Source: Dactylonectria macrodidyma
Taxonomy: Eukaryota; Ascomycota; Sordariomycetes; Hypocreales; Nectriaceae
Length of the DNA stretch: 64,000 nucleotides
Reading direction: 5' to 3'
Assembly: GCA_020744425.1 (NCBI GenBank)
Contig: JAGMUV010000001.1
Span: forward strand, 1,054,001 to 1,118,000
Shown: one piece after another, positions 22,906 to 34,660 of the stretch
Position numbering within the stretch: the stretch's first letter is position 1
Layout of the letters: each line of letters begins with the position of its first letter
Made by a program: the position numbers and the translations under genes
The notes under the pieces: generated by a model
What the model saw: only the letters and a program-made list of their open reading frames with translations
What the model was told of the DNA's origin: nothing
Database searches by the model: none

Positions 22906-24158
22906 ATGCACATTGTGACCACCACTGTCCTCGCCGCTGCGGCGCAGCACCTCCCAATCACAAAGGCTCTATCGGGCATCTTTGGTAGCATCAGTTTGAC
23001 GGCCTGGATTTGTCTTTTGGTACGTTTTCCCCTTCGGCGCATCGTGTCGCTGCCTCCCATGACGTCTTGCTGACCGCCGTTGCAGCTCCCGCAGTTGGCC
23101 GCCAACTACAAGGCCCAGAGCGCCGATGGCCTTAGCATGGCCTTTCTCATTGTCTGGCTGGTAGGGGACTTGTCAAACCTCGTTGGTTCGTACTACCTCA
23201 TATTTTCTTTCATTCCGGTGTTGCTGCAATCTCTTCACCCACCCAAATTTGTTCGGCCCTCGCTATCGCCCGAATTGGATCGTCGGCCCCGTCTCCCTCG
23301 ATTCAGAAATTTCACTTCGGTGGCGTACGCCATTACCCGATGCAATGGCTAACAGAAACCCTAGGATCGTTGTTCACCCGTCTCGCCCCGACTGCAGTTG
23401 CATTAGCCAGTTACTTTTGCATTGCCGATATCATCCTCATCACCCAGACCATCTACTATCGCACCGTCAGCGCCCGCCGAGCGTCTCATCAACACTTTGA
23501 CCAGCTCGCCGATCCCTCTGAGGAGTCTCCGCTCATCGCCAGGCGACGCAGCTCCTCCTTCGGTCTTCCCGGTTCCCAGCGCCAGCATGCGACACACACC
23601 GAGTCTTCGTTGGAGCCGTTGAGGAAAATTGTGACGGGCGAGGATGAGACCCCAGACAGCCGCCCATGGGTCCACAATAGCCTGAGCTTGCTTGTCGTGT
23701 ATCTCATCGGCTTCGCTGGCTGGTTTGTGTCGTACAAGGCCGGCGCCTGGGGTAACACTAACCCAACTCCCCCCGATGTTCCCGTGAACGATAAGAGTGC
23801 AACCGAGATCATTGGCCTCACCCTCGGATACTTTAGCGCAGCTTGCTATCTCTGGTATGTGAACCAAATCGGAGACTGCTAAAACTTACTAACCAATTCC
23901 AGTGCCCGAATCCCTCAGATTATTAAGAACTACCAAGAAGAATCTTGTGAAGGTCTCGCGCTTCTGTTCTTCATGCTTTCCCTGACTGGAAACCTCACGT
24001 ATGGCCTGAGCCTCGTAGCATACTCCCAGGACAAGACCTACCTGCTCACGACGGTTCCCTGGCTCATGGGCTCTCTGGGAACCATTGTCGAGGACTGCAT
24101 CATCTTTCTCCAGTTCCGACTATACTCGGACAACGGGCGAACCAGCGCAGTCATTTAA
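22906..24158 (+). CDS. PQ-loop vacuolar cationic amino-acid transporter (Ypq1/PQLC2-like)
   Basis: Four exons (22906-23019, 23086-23185, 23365-23854, 23903-24158) give 319 residues. Two PQ-loop repeats are clear: LPQLAANYKAQSADGLS near residue 40 and IPQIIKNYQEESCEGLA near residue 240, each next to hydrophobic helices, giving seven predicted membrane segments. Between them lies a hydrophilic loop with LIARRRSSSFG, a likely phosphorylated or sorting region. Yeast Ypq proteins and human PQLC2 export cationic amino acids from the vacuole or lysosome, and the same role is expected here. The second intron is long (179 nt) and uses the less common donor GTTCGT; skipping it joins DLSNLV to GSLFTRLAPT exactly as family members read. 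Confidence 0.9.
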
Positions 24159-24669
24159 ATTCCCAAGAGCGAGGACCGGCCGTGGCGGTACGTGGATACG
24201 GGGGGCGTGGCGTGGCGTGGAGAATGGACGATGCTGCATTAACAGGCGTTTTGGCGTAATGGCGGGTTTTGGCACGCAGGACAGGGCGCCGGGATTCCGG
24301 CCGCGGTGACTATTTCAGCATTGCATCAAACATCATGTCGACATGGATATTTGGCTAGATGTGGTCTCTTACCCTGGGGTCTTGACAATTAACCCATTTT
24401 TTCTCACATGTAATCCCCCACCTTGACCGTGAAGCATTTGCAATTGGGTTGCTATTATTACTCGGCCGTGTGGGTCCACGCCGATGGACCTCCGATGGCG
24501 GGGACACTATTTTACTGTTGGATGGCGGGGTCTAGAAGAGTTCATCAATCGACTCATTGACTCAACACCAAAATTTCCCATCTCATCATACTACCCAGTT
24601 GCAACCTGTGACGGACCTGCGCGCCTTTTTCTAATCACAGTTGGAACTACCAAAGCTCCATTCGACATC
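24159..24669. other. Intergenic region between PQ-loop and hom2-like genes
   Basis: This is the upstream region of the aspartate-semialdehyde dehydrogenase gene. I see no coding signal. Confidence 0.5.
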
Positions 24670-26063
24670 ATGGCCCCCGAATTCACCACTAAGACGGTCG
24701 GTATGTCACCCCTCATGGCATCACCCAGCCCTGACTACCCATCCATCCACGACCGTCTCGTCGTACCGCAAGCGCAATTCCATACAAACACAAACCAACT
24801 CCTTTCTTTCCACGCCACAAATACAAGCAGCTAACAGGCCTTTTCTGTCCTCAGGTGTCCTCGGATGCACCGGCTCCGTCGGCCAGCGCTTCATCCTCCT
24901 GCTCGCCCAACACCCGTTCCTCAAGCTCCACGCCATCGGCGCGTCGTCCCGCTCCGCGGGCAAGAAGTACAAGGATGCCGTGCGGTGGAAGCAGGCCGCT
25001 CCCATGGGCGACGTCGCCGAGATGGTCGTGAGGGAGTGCAAGGCAGACCAGTTCAAGGACTGCGACGTCGTCTTCAGCGGCCTCGACTCCGACGTCGCTG
25101 GCGAGATTGGTACGCACACCCTTACCTCCCCTGGACTCAATCCCTCGTCAAGACAGGACAGCCCCCCCTTTGAAGGACGATTGTGTGCTCACCACCAACA
25201 CTTACAGAGCTTGAGTTTACCAAGGCCGAGATCCCCGTCTTCTCCAACGCCAAAAACTACCGCCGCGACCCCCTCGTGCCGCTCGTCGTACCCACCGTCA
25301 ACCTCTCCCACCTCGACCTCATCCCCCACCAGCGCACCCAGCGCGGCCTGACCAAGGGCTTCCTCGTCTGCAACTCCAACTGCGCCGTCATCGGTCTCGT
25401 CATCCCCTTCGCCGCGCTCCAGGCTGCCTTCGGCCCCATCTCCACCGTCAGCATTGTCACCATGCAGGCCGTCTCGGGCGCCGGCTACCCAGGCGTCTCC
25501 AGCATGGACATCATCGACAACGTCGTGCCCTTCATCCAGGGCGAGGAGGACAAGCTCGAGACCGAGGCCCGCAAGATCCTCGGCCGCATCGACGACGCCA
25601 AGACGGCCTTTATCGAGCAGGAGGGCCTCCGCGTCTCCGCCTCGTGCAACCGCGTCCCCGTCATGGACGGCCACACCGCCTGCGTCAGCCTCAAATTCGA
25701 GCGCCAGCCCGCCCCCTCGGCTGAGCAGGTCAAGGAGGCCCTCCGAAACTACCAGCCCGAGGCTCTGTCCCTCGGCTGCCCTTCGGCGCCCACTCCCGCC
25801 ATCAAGGTCTTCGACGAGCCCGACCGCCCCCAGCCCCGTCTGGACCGCGAGCTGAGCCGTGGCTACACCGTCAGCGTCGGCCGTGTTCGTGAGGACGAGA
25901 GCGGTATCTTCGACCTCAAGTTTGTTGCTCTCAGCCACAACAGTGAGTTATCCTTGTTCCTCGATCCAGACAGCTCATATACTAACCATCTGTAGCCGTG
26001 ATTGGTGCTGCTGGGTCCTCGATATTGAACGCTGAGGCCGCTGTCCTCAAGGGATACATCTAG
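24670..26063 (+). CDS. hom2: Aspartate-semialdehyde dehydrogenase
   Basis: Four exons (24670-24700, 24855-25109, 25208-25942, 25996-26063) give 362 residues, the normal length for the fungal enzyme. It reduces aspartyl-4-phosphate to aspartate semialdehyde with NADPH, the branch step to threonine, methionine and isoleucine. The N-terminal nucleotide-binding motif is [14 protein letters not shown]. The active-site cysteine is in [10 protein letters not shown], and the catalytic histidine is in [13 protein letters not shown]. The C-terminus [19 protein letters not shown] is characteristic. A 154-nt first intron falls after only ten codons. Codon use is strongly C-biased at third positions, in line with high expression of a housekeeping gene. 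Confidence 0.96.
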
Positions 26064-26576
26064 GATGAGTGATTAGTAGTCGATTGGAGTTGGAAATAAA
26101 ATAAACCTTGAAAATTATGTGGCTTGGGTAAATAGAATGGAATGCTTCTGGAGTTCACAGATTTGGCTCATTATGTGGAAACCGTGAGAGTAATCTATCA
26201 AGCATTTATATTCAAGGCCGCCCGTCACAATACTGACGGCTAGCCGCGAGGGTATATGTTGTAAAACCTTGCTATCCATGCGCCTTGCACATGTTCTCCT
26301 CTTGCGCCTTACATTCCTGCCTACGGTCTACGTCCGCGGCTTCTTTACTAGACCGTGATGAGAGTACCAACGGATCTATGACTATAATATGAAAGAAATC
26401 CTGTAACGAGTGCTGCTGTGCCGTAAAATGATGTCCCCTGCTATGTTGAGGTCCGCTACCATATTGCGCCGTCGAAATATCAAATGCTGGAAATTAGACG
26501 TAAAACAAGCCGCATGGTCAGTGCACCCGATGATGTGTCGCTTGATATCTTTAGAACAAAGCTGACACTTGGGGTC
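26064..26576. other. Convergent 3' intergenic region
   Basis: This lies between the stops of the hom2-like gene (plus) and the RING ligase gene (minus). An AATAAAATAAA polyadenylation-like string follows the hom2-like stop at about 26093-26104. I see nothing else. Confidence 0.5.
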
Positions 26577-28723
26577 TTATCGATTGCGGTCTTCAGGGGA
26601 CCGTGATCGGGTCATGCCACTGAAGGAATTGGAGAAAACGCTCAACCAGCCTTCCTGCCGCGTCCATCCTCGAGAGGGTCGCGGTTCGGGAGACAAAAGA
26701 CCCTGTTCGAGGTCGGATTCTCGGTCCGCTGCGCGGGAACCAGAGGCTTCGGCAATGGGCTCGTCGTCATCGTCGCTGTCATCGCGGTAAGGCTCATAAT
26801 GGGGGTCGGAAGACGAGGCGTGAGCGAGGGATCGAACGACATCCCCCTTACAGATGGGGCAGGTTCGTCGGCGGGTAGTCAACCAGGGAGTACTGCGATA
26901 GATTAGTGTTTTGATCCACAAAGCGATGACGAATATACTCACATGCAATCAGCGTGGAACTCGTGGCCGCACGGCAGGCTCATCACTTGGCTCTCGCCAT
27001 CAACGTACTCCTCTAGACACACAACACACTCGACTTGTCGACCCATGTATTTTTTCCATTCAGCAGAGAAACCACCAGCGCCCTTCTCTGTCTTGGGTGG
27101 TGGATTCCTCGGTACTGAAGGGGGAGTGGGGATCGCGGCACTTGGTGCTAGGAGCGTGTCGTCCTCAGCTCCCTCTGCCCCTCTTGAGCGCGGGTGGGGG
27201 CGCGGGGGACAGTCTTGCAGCAACGGCGTAGTGGGAGACGAGCTTGTCGGCGAAGCAGTTCTTGGCGTGACGCTCGGTGATCTGGCGACGGTGTGATAAG
27301 TGCGAACCGGGAGTCGCTCGACAACGGACTTGGGAGCCCTCCATCGTCTCCGGCGGATCCTGGCACGGAGGATGAGCATGGCGTAAACAACAGTAAGGGT
27401 GACCAGAGGGCTGATGACGAGGACAAGCAGTGTATCGAAGAATGGACTCGCGTTGCTGGTAGGAGTGATGGTCACCCACAGCCCTTCGTGGACAGGGACA
27501 TCAGAGTCATCGACGACGTTGAACTCCTGGGTGCTCGTATCGTAGTCTTCTTCGTCCATTTCGTCAGCGCCGAAAATGTTGGCGAGAAAGCTTTCTTCAT
27601 CCTCGGGGTCGTTGGAGCCGTGCTGGCGTTTCGCAACGATACTGCGGGTATTCTTAGCGGGGGCCTTATCGGCTGACCGCGGCCATGAGAAAACTTTGGC
27701 GATCCGACTTCCAATATTGGAGCCTGAGTTTGATCTTTTCTGGCTATGAGGGCCCCGGGGTCCCAACTGAGATCGCTTCTTGTGCTGCTGCTGACTCTTG
27801 TTGCCCGATTTGGACCTGGATCCCCACCGAACTCTGAGAACGGGGTTGCCTTGATCATCCAGTGTCTCTTCGATAAAGCTTCCCGGTTGGGTCAGCGATG
27901 AGAGGAGCTGGGCAGTCGTTCGGGCGGTAAAGACTGAAGGGATGGTGACATTGTCCACCTCTGGGCCGTGGGCGAACATTTGAATCAGGGGACCACCCTT
28001 CTGATTGTCGCCGACAATAACAGCGATAGCGCCTCTGCGCTGCGCCCACATGACCTTGTCGAGGAAGCCACATTCGCCGCGCATCAGCAACACAATCTTG
28101 CCCTCGATCTCGTTGGAGTGGTGAATATCCATGTCGGGATTCTTGAAAGCCTTGGGCTTGTGCTTTAAGGCATTATTAAGGTTGCGACCGACGAGGTCGC
28201 TGTCGCCGCTCTTGGAATGACTGGCAGCGCCGGAATTAGAGACAGCAGCCTGGGGGACGGCCTCTCGAAGAGACTTGCTCAGCTTCGCGTTACCAGCGAT
28301 TCTACCCCATCCTGGCAGGTCGCTGCAGCCCAGCTCTCCACCTGAGCCTAAAGCATCCTCTGCAAAGCCGCTGCCCACCCACAGCTGGCCGCTGAGCCCT
28401 CTGGAGACAAGCTTGGGGCCAAAAGCGGCGGGGCGCGCGACGAAGGAGGTGCTGTTGTCATCGGTCAAGCTAATGGCGGCGTTGGGCGGAAATAGAGAAA
28501 ACGGTGTGTTGTAATACATGAAGCCCCATACTGACGATTTTGGTGACTTGGAGACCGAATGGGCTTTTGCTTCGGTGGTTTGGGTGGATTTGGTTGTGGC
28601 GGGGTAGGCGGAGGAGGAGGAGGCGCCGGCTGTGGATCGGGGCGGGGACGTGAGAGCGCGGAAGAGGAGGAAAAGCGACGCAGTGAGGAAGAAAACGAGA
28701 ATGGCGATCCGAGGAGGACGCAT
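26577..28723 (-). CDS. PA-TM-RING E3 ubiquitin ligase
   Basis: Two exons (28723-26943 and 26892-26577) give 698 residues. The order is: signal anchor (residues 7-25), a low-complexity stretch, a protease-associated (PA) domain around residues 205-290 (GKIVLLMRGECGFLDKVMWA, VIVGDNQKGG), a basic Ser-rich linker, a transmembrane helix near residues 433-457 (TLLVLVISPLVTLTVVYAML), and a C-terminal RING-H2 domain. The RING ligands are C566, C569, C585, H587, H590, C593, C605 and C608; the single intron falls right after C593. PA-TM-RING ligases sit in endosomal, Golgi or vacuolar membranes and ubiquitinate membrane cargo. An acidic Asp/Glu tail follows the RING. Confidence 0.93.
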
Positions 28724-31700
28724 GATGGCGGTGGTTCGCCTAAGACGAGGAACTTGTGAGAGAATTTGACGCCGTTGCGAGAGTATGAGGAGGAGCAGGA
28801 GGAGGGGAATTGCAGGTGCGGAGAAGATGGCTGGTAAAGGTGAATCGAGAGGTGAGGTGATCAGTAAGGTGATGTACGGCTCCCGCCTTAAGCCGACTCA
28901 GAATAGCAACACCAACGCCAGGGTCCGCCGATCATTCGTTGCCAAAGGACGACAATGATGACGGTCGAGGTCGAGGTCGGCGCGAGGGAGAAAATGGAGG
29001 AGCGAGGAAACAAAAAGGGAAGCCGGAAGAAACGCACATGCGCGCAGGGTGTATTGTAATATGTAATGTCTAAGGTTACCTTAGGTGCGAAGTAGGTACG
29101 GAGACGGGAGCAGCCAGACAGAGCAGGGTGACACTTGCGGAGGTGCGACAAGGCCCCATGAGGCATCGACTGAGGGAGCAATGGACGGACTCTGAAGGAG
29201 CATGGACATGTGCGTGCGGCGGCGCGTGTGACGTACTCCATGGTCCCAAGGTGACGAAAGGACGGACAAGGCAAGGCGGAGTGGACCACTAATGAAGGCC
29301 CAAAACCCGGCGCCCATGTTCAGTCCGTCCAGAGTCCAGGCCCAGGCCCTGTCAACAGACTAAAAGGTACAGAAAGTCGCACCTGTATCTATGGGTTCCA
29401 TTATTACGGGAGCATCCAGACGTCGGAGCATGCGCTGTATCCTCTTCTCTTCGCCCATGCTCCTTCGTCCGTGTCTGGTATCATACCGGCCGTCCGTCTT
29501 AGGTGCTCACGGTGGACCTAGATGGGGGACTAGCGGCCCTGAGGCTGCTATCAGCGCCGGGAGCGGCACGATTGCAGCTACCAGCGTCATCGTTCTCGCT
29601 GTCGTCGCCGCCACCAGACAAATGGCCCCCGGGCTGGCACCCCCCCTCCAAAATCGACCAATCCCACCCTCACTCAGGCCGCCTGTCTCAGGTTCAGTCT
29701 CTGCCGGGCTCGAGCTCCTTGGGCAGTGGAGAGCAAGACGACTCAGATGGGAGCGCCGAGCAGCGCCACTGCAACAGAGCTGGTGTTTGTCGTGAACTCG
29801 GCTGGGCTGGGACATCTGGCGCCTGTGGCCGCGGCAGCACAGTAAGCAACTCTGGAGGATTGCTGATCTGATAGCAGCTTGAATGAGCCTCGAGGTGCCC
29901 AACTAGGTGCTGCTCCACTTCCGATCACGTCAACAATTGGATGGAAGAGAACATGCACAACACCAAACCACCCGCGACCGCACACCTGGTGTCCCATATC
30001 TCGTGCCGCAACCAGTCTTCAATGCGCCGGGCTTAGTCTTCAACCTCAGCTCCTTCCCCTTCCTGCGACCTCAATTCTGCAAGCCAAAAACGTATCGACG
30101 CTCCGGGAACGGGCGTTTTATCACCCTGTGTTTTCTCGGCTTTTGGTTTTATCACCCTGGGTGAAACCGCAGCACACAGCTCAGGAGGTCTGTTCTGTTT
30201 TACCGATCCATCCTGGCGGGGCTACATGGGTGTTCCAAAAACAACAGCCGGGGGGTTCAACACGTGAGCCTCCCTCCTCGGCGTCAGCTGGGGAGAAACA
30301 TGTCTCTCAAGTGTCAGATGCCAAAAGCAGGGTCCACGCTAAGATGGCTCCTTGTTTGGTTCGCCGACGAGAAAGAAAAAACACGCGTGTGCATTGACTT
30401 TAATGCGAAGCTCCTAAATTGCGTCTAGGACCAGACAGCCGCCAGCATGGGAAAGGCTCAGCTAGGAATCCGTGCCGCTTGCCGTATCGTCCGCGGTTCC
30501 TGAATGCCATCCCAATTCCCTCGTCCCCTGCTGATCTTGGGTTTGAACAGCTCGCTCGTCATGTAAAAATAGCACCACCCAGTCTAGCGTCTTTCTCCCT
30601 TGGTGCCCAGTTCTCGTAATGCTATAGTATACATCACTGGGGCTTCCACTATGCGCACTAATTATGTGTCTGCGATCGTTTATTTACTGCACCAGGCATT
30701 GATCTTGATTGCTTGAGCAGAGATAGACTGCCCCTATTCTCGGACACAAGAAACATGCACAACTTCCTGGATGCAGATCGCAAGCATGAATGTTTCTCAC
30801 GACCCCGGATTGGCTGTCCCCTGTCCATCTATCCAATACCGGCTGAGGGTGGCACGACAAGCGCACAGTCCGAATGTTTCTCTGGGCCTCCGACTCAGAC
30901 TCTATTCAGTCGACCTGCTGGTCTAGAGCATCTTCAATTAAACAGTTGATGCAATTCGCGGTCTCCTTCGGCATGTGTGTCTCAAATATCTGTGTGAGCC
31001 TCGTCAGCCCGCATTCCAACAATACACGGCCCGCCGCTAGTCTCAGAACCCTGGAAGCGGCGTGTGGAGAATTAGATCCATTCGATCTTGTCCGTTAACG
31101 TGCAAACAAGTCCGGTGAAGCTGAATTGGATACTTGAGGTCGCTTGCCTTAGGAACGAGCTATGGACTCTAACCACAATCTACTCAACTAACAAGCTCAA
31201 ATTCCATTACTCTCTTTTACTCTACCAAAACTTCGGCATTTGCCATCACCTACAGTTTGTCAGACCCATTGCGCAATGACTATCGAAACTTCCTCCGCTC
31301 CCGCTGAAGGACAATGGGCAATAGTTGATGAAGGTTCAAATGGGGGGAGCATCCCGCTCGTGGCGGCTCACACCAGTCCTGCTGCACTGTCTGCCTACAT
31401 GACTTCGTGCTTACTTTACTATTGCTACTTCATCATTCTTGCTGCTTTTTTTTATTAATCATTTACTCATGTATGCGTTGCTCTTTCTGGTTTCCAGTGT
31501 TCACTGCTTATCTTGAGTTGTCGCAATCTGTTACGGGCGTATTTGGGGTGTTGGGTTACATCTACGGAGTAGGGGGGTTTTGTATTTAAGGGTGCATTGT
31601 TTCATTGTCGTACCGAATCTGCACCGATGTGACTTACCTGGTTGTGCTTCTCTGGATGAATACGAGAATTGTTAAACCTCTGCGACATCTCCCGGCCGCA

Positions 31701-31996
31701 CCTTTTCGTTAATGATTGCGGTTCATCTACTTTCCATGTCTTGCGGGTTTCCTCTAAAAATATGATTCATAATGAATGAAAAATTAGTAAATTCAATCGT
31801 CTTTCGATTTAATCTCAAGATCTAATTCTCAAGTCCTGGGATTTTTCTAAGGCTTCCTATCTAGGGTAGGTCCAGTATCGTCAGACGCAGTAACAGCACG
31901 TGTCCTATGATAGACTGAAAACATAAATAGAATATATTAAATATGCTATCTTAAGTTAATTTAAAAGATACGACTTTTAAATAAATCAGGTTCTAA
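28724..31996. other. Intergenic region, 3.3 kb
   Basis: Frames at 29391-29871 on both strands are long by chance in GC-rich sequence and show no domain. The right part (about 31600-31990) becomes strongly A/T-rich. A short ORF at 31276-31458 is listed separately. Confidence 0.4.
31276..31458 (+). CDS. Possible short or truncated ORF (60 aa)
   Basis: An ATG after a CT-rich leader opens a 60-codon frame (MTIETSSAPAEGQWAIVDEG...) that ends in a very hydrophobic tail within A/T-rich DNA. The first 45 codons look like the start of a real protein, while the end looks like read-through into non-coding sequence. It could be the 5' remnant of a lost gene. I do not recognise it. Confidence 0.2.
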   Translation: MTIETSSAPAEGQWAIVDEGSNGGSIPLVAAHTSPAALSAYMTSCLLYYCYFIILAAFFY

Positions 31997-34054
31997 TTAA
32001 TCCACCAGAATGAAAGAGCCAGCAGACCGACCATTGTCTATTTTTGCAATAAACACAACCATGTACTGATCTCTCGGTATCTTTGCTAAGGGTGGATACC
32101 GCTCATTGATCTTGGGCCGAGTGAGACGAGCCGTCCAGGTCCAGTTGCTCCCTTCCCACGTGACTGGAGACGAAGGCTCGCCATTGGCGAAGACGCTTAG
32201 CGAGGTTGATGCTTCGATAGAGCCTGCCAGATGGCAAGCTCCCGTCACAGTTACCACGCAAACATCCAGGTCAGGTTCACCCTCGTTGGTAACTTTCGTC
32301 GATGCAATCTCCAGAACTGGTTTCACAACAGACGGCGACCGAGGATGCGAACTCGGGAGCCTGATCTCATCTGAAGGCAATGGCGGCGCCAAAGGCGGGC
32401 TCTCCCGGCGTTTTGATGCCGTCTCGTAGGCAAAGGCGTAACTCAAGAGCTCCGAATCCTGATACGCCTTGCCGCAGAAGGAGAGTCCGACAGGCATCTT
32501 CTCCTTTTCAAGGTTTCCCATGGGTACCGTGATGCATGGGACTCCGAGGTGCTTTAGCGACCGACCGCCATTCGCATACTTGACTCCATCGCGTAGTGCG
32601 TCAATCATCGATTCGTAATCCTCGTCCGAATTGGCCAACGCGACATCGCCGTTCGTCGGAAACACCACGACATCGTACTTGTTCTCGGTCATCCAGTCCT
32701 CCAAGTCCTTCATTCGCATAGCTTCCAAGGCCTGGACGGCCTCCTTGCACCCAGGAAGATCAGTAAGACCAGTATCTCCCCGTTTCTCCACCACAGCAAC
32801 CATGTCCTCGTAGCGGACCTGGTTCTGCGATTCGGTGTGTTGGGACGGGTCGTCCATGGGAGCAATGTGGGGATGAATCCTCTCGAGCTCGGCAAAGGTG
32901 AAGTTTGGTATCTTCCCGTCTCCATTGTTTCGAAGGAAGTTGTCCCAGCTCAAGGCGATCATGTCACAGCGTTCGCCCGCCGCCCATTCCTTAGATAGAC
33001 CCGGGACGTTCATGCCCTGGCCTGGAAAGTCCTGTCTGGTGTAGTTCTCGAAGAGAGGGAAGTCAGTCTCGATGACCGTAGCGCCTAGAGCCTCGAGATC
33101 TTTGCGCGCCCTGTTCCACAGAGCCCGGATGCCGGAAGAGCATGCATTCTCTGGCTTTACACCATCGACTCCGATGAAGCATCTCGGAACAGCTACTCGT
33201 TTGTTTCGAAGAGCGTCTGGATCAGCCAAAGAGAGATAGTCCGCCGGCCGTATGTCACTAGCCTTTGGAAGTGATACATGTGGCTGGGAGCGCCAAAAGT
33301 CCGCGTCTCCGGCAGTATCATCATCTGCAACGACAACATTGAGTAAGTGGAACAAGTCTACCATAGTCCTTGTGTGAGGGACAACCTGATCACAAGTCGG
33401 ATATAAAGGCCACAACCCTCGGGGAGGGATAACACTGCGGGAAGGGGCGTAGGCGACAAGCGCATTATTGGACGCAGGAGATCGACCTGAGGTGACGGCT
33501 TCTCCGGCAAATCCGAAGGCGGCTAAGCTTGCTGTCGTAGAAACTGCACAGCCGTAGGAGGAGCCAGACGCATATGCAGTGCACATGTACTTCTGATTGT
33601 ATGGACTCTCTGAGCGTCCATAAAGACCGCGCTGGCAGCCGCCGTCGGCCATCGGAGGCATATTGGTTTTGCCGAGGACGATAGCTCCGGCTTTGCGAAG
33701 CAACTCCACGATAGCCGCATCGGAGGAAGCTCCAAGGTCGGCAAAGGCGGGGGATGCGGCAGCGACAGTCATTCCCTTGACTTGGTAGCTGTCTTTCACT
33801 GTAAACGGGATACCTTCTAGAGGTCGTGGCGGCTTTCCAGAAGCACGGTAGTCATCTGAGGCTTGAGCTTCGGCGAAGACACCGGGATTGATGATAGGGA
33901 TCGAGTTGAGACGCGGACCTTGACAGTCGTACTTGCCAATGCGGTGCAGATAAAGCGAGACAAGCTCGACGCTTGTGATGGCACGAGTGTCAAGTAAGTG
34001 TTTGAGGTTGCTGATGCTGGCCTGGGGCAGGCTGATGGATGTCTTGTCGTGCAT
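31997..34054 (-). CDS. Amidase-signature family hydrolase with C-terminal extension
   Basis: This is a single exon of 685 residues. The amidase-signature fold is clear: the catalytic lysine is in GIPFTVKDSYQVKG (about residue 88), the Ser-Ser region is YASGSSYGCAVS, and the nucleophile region is AVTSGRSPASNNALVAY, typical of a fungal subgroup. RGLWPLYPTCDQVVPHTRTM and LGVPCITVPMGNL follow. Such enzymes hydrolyse amide bonds of small molecules; the substrate is not predictable. About 130 residues beyond the usual end (after SYAFAYETAS) form a Pro-rich linker and a beta-rich segment that I do not recognise. It is transcribed divergently from a Zn-cluster regulator. Confidence 0.9.
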   Translation of the reverse strand: MHDKTSISLPQASISNLKHLLDTRAITSVELVSLYLHRIGKYDCQGPRLNSIPIINPGVFAEAQASDDYRASGKPPRPLEGIPFTVKDSYQVKGMTVAAASPAFADLGASSDAAIVELLRKAGAIVLGKTNMPPMADGGCQRGLYGRSESPYNQKYMCTAYASGSSYGCAVSTTASLAAFGFAGEAVTSGRSPASNNALVAYAPSRSVIPPRGLWPLYPTCDQVVPHTRTMVDLFHLLNVVVADDDTAGDADFWRSQPHVSLPKASDIRPADYLSLADPDALRNKRVAVPRCFIGVDGVKPENACSSGIRALWNRARKDLEALGATVIETDFPLFENYTRQDFPGQGMNVPGLSKEWAAGERCDMIALSWDNFLRNNGDGKIPNFTFAELERIHPHIAPMDDPSQHTESQNQVRYEDMVAVVEKRGDTGLTDLPGCKEAVQALEAMRMKDLEDWMTENKYDVVVFPTNGDVALANSDEDYESMIDALRDGVKYANGGRSLKHLGVPCITVPMGNLEKEKMPVGLSFCGKAYQDSELLSYAFAYETASKRRESPPLAPPLPSDEIRLPSSHPRSPSVVKPVLEIASTKVTNEGEPDLDVCVVTVTGACHLAGSIEASTSLSVFANGEPSSPVTWEGSNWTWTARLTRPKINERYPPLAKIPRDQYMVVFIAKIDNGRSAGSFILVD

Positions 34055-34660
34055 GATGAACGGGAACAGCGAAAGAAAAGCTTAAAATGAAGGATCGATG
34101 CCTCATGAATTGCGAAAGACAAGACGCTGACGGGAGCCACAGGCAGTACTTATAGAAATGTAATCCTATGACGACGATCCTGAGTCGAGCTTCAGCACGC
34201 GTTTACCCCCGCTTCGACATGCTCCCCGAAGTTGAATGCGTGGGCGATCTGACATATGTGCGCTGACAGGTCAAGTCATTTGTACTCAGGTCACAGTCAA
34301 ATGTTCCAGTCCAGATTCCACAGCGCCGCCTGGTAAGCTTGGCCATTGCCGGCAAATCATCAAACAATGACCGCCGAGAAGTGAGCGTTCTCCGAAGTTA
34401 CATGGTCCCAAAACGGAAAGTCGAGGCGAACAACCTTTGGGAAGTTCGTAGCGAACGACCGAGTGTGTCTGTTCTCCAAACATCGCAGTGCATACGAGAG
34501 TCTGGAGGCCCCAGACCAAGCGGAAGCTTCAGTCCGAAGCCAGACGATATACGAACTTCGGAGTGGAATGAGTTGCAGAGGATACCAGGTCTCAATTCCG
34601 ATACTGTCCTGCCAGTTGACCGTCGGTTTCTTGCCGCAGTTCCCACTGCCGCGGTTGCTA
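34055..34660. promoter_or_regulatory. Shared divergent promoter of amidase and regulator 3
   Basis: About 600 bp lie between the two start codons. The arrangement fits co-regulation by the adjacent Zn-cluster protein. The regulator's frame stays open upstream with an alternative ATG at 34568. I did not identify a convincing palindromic CGG operator by eye. Confidence 0.4.

Noticed and set aside
25189..25938. 249-codon minus-strand frame inside the hom2-like gene
   Set aside because: Antisense shadow of a strongly GC3-biased housekeeping gene.
29391..29871. Overlapping 120-135-codon frames on both strands
   Set aside because: GC-rich chance frames without domains or codon preference.
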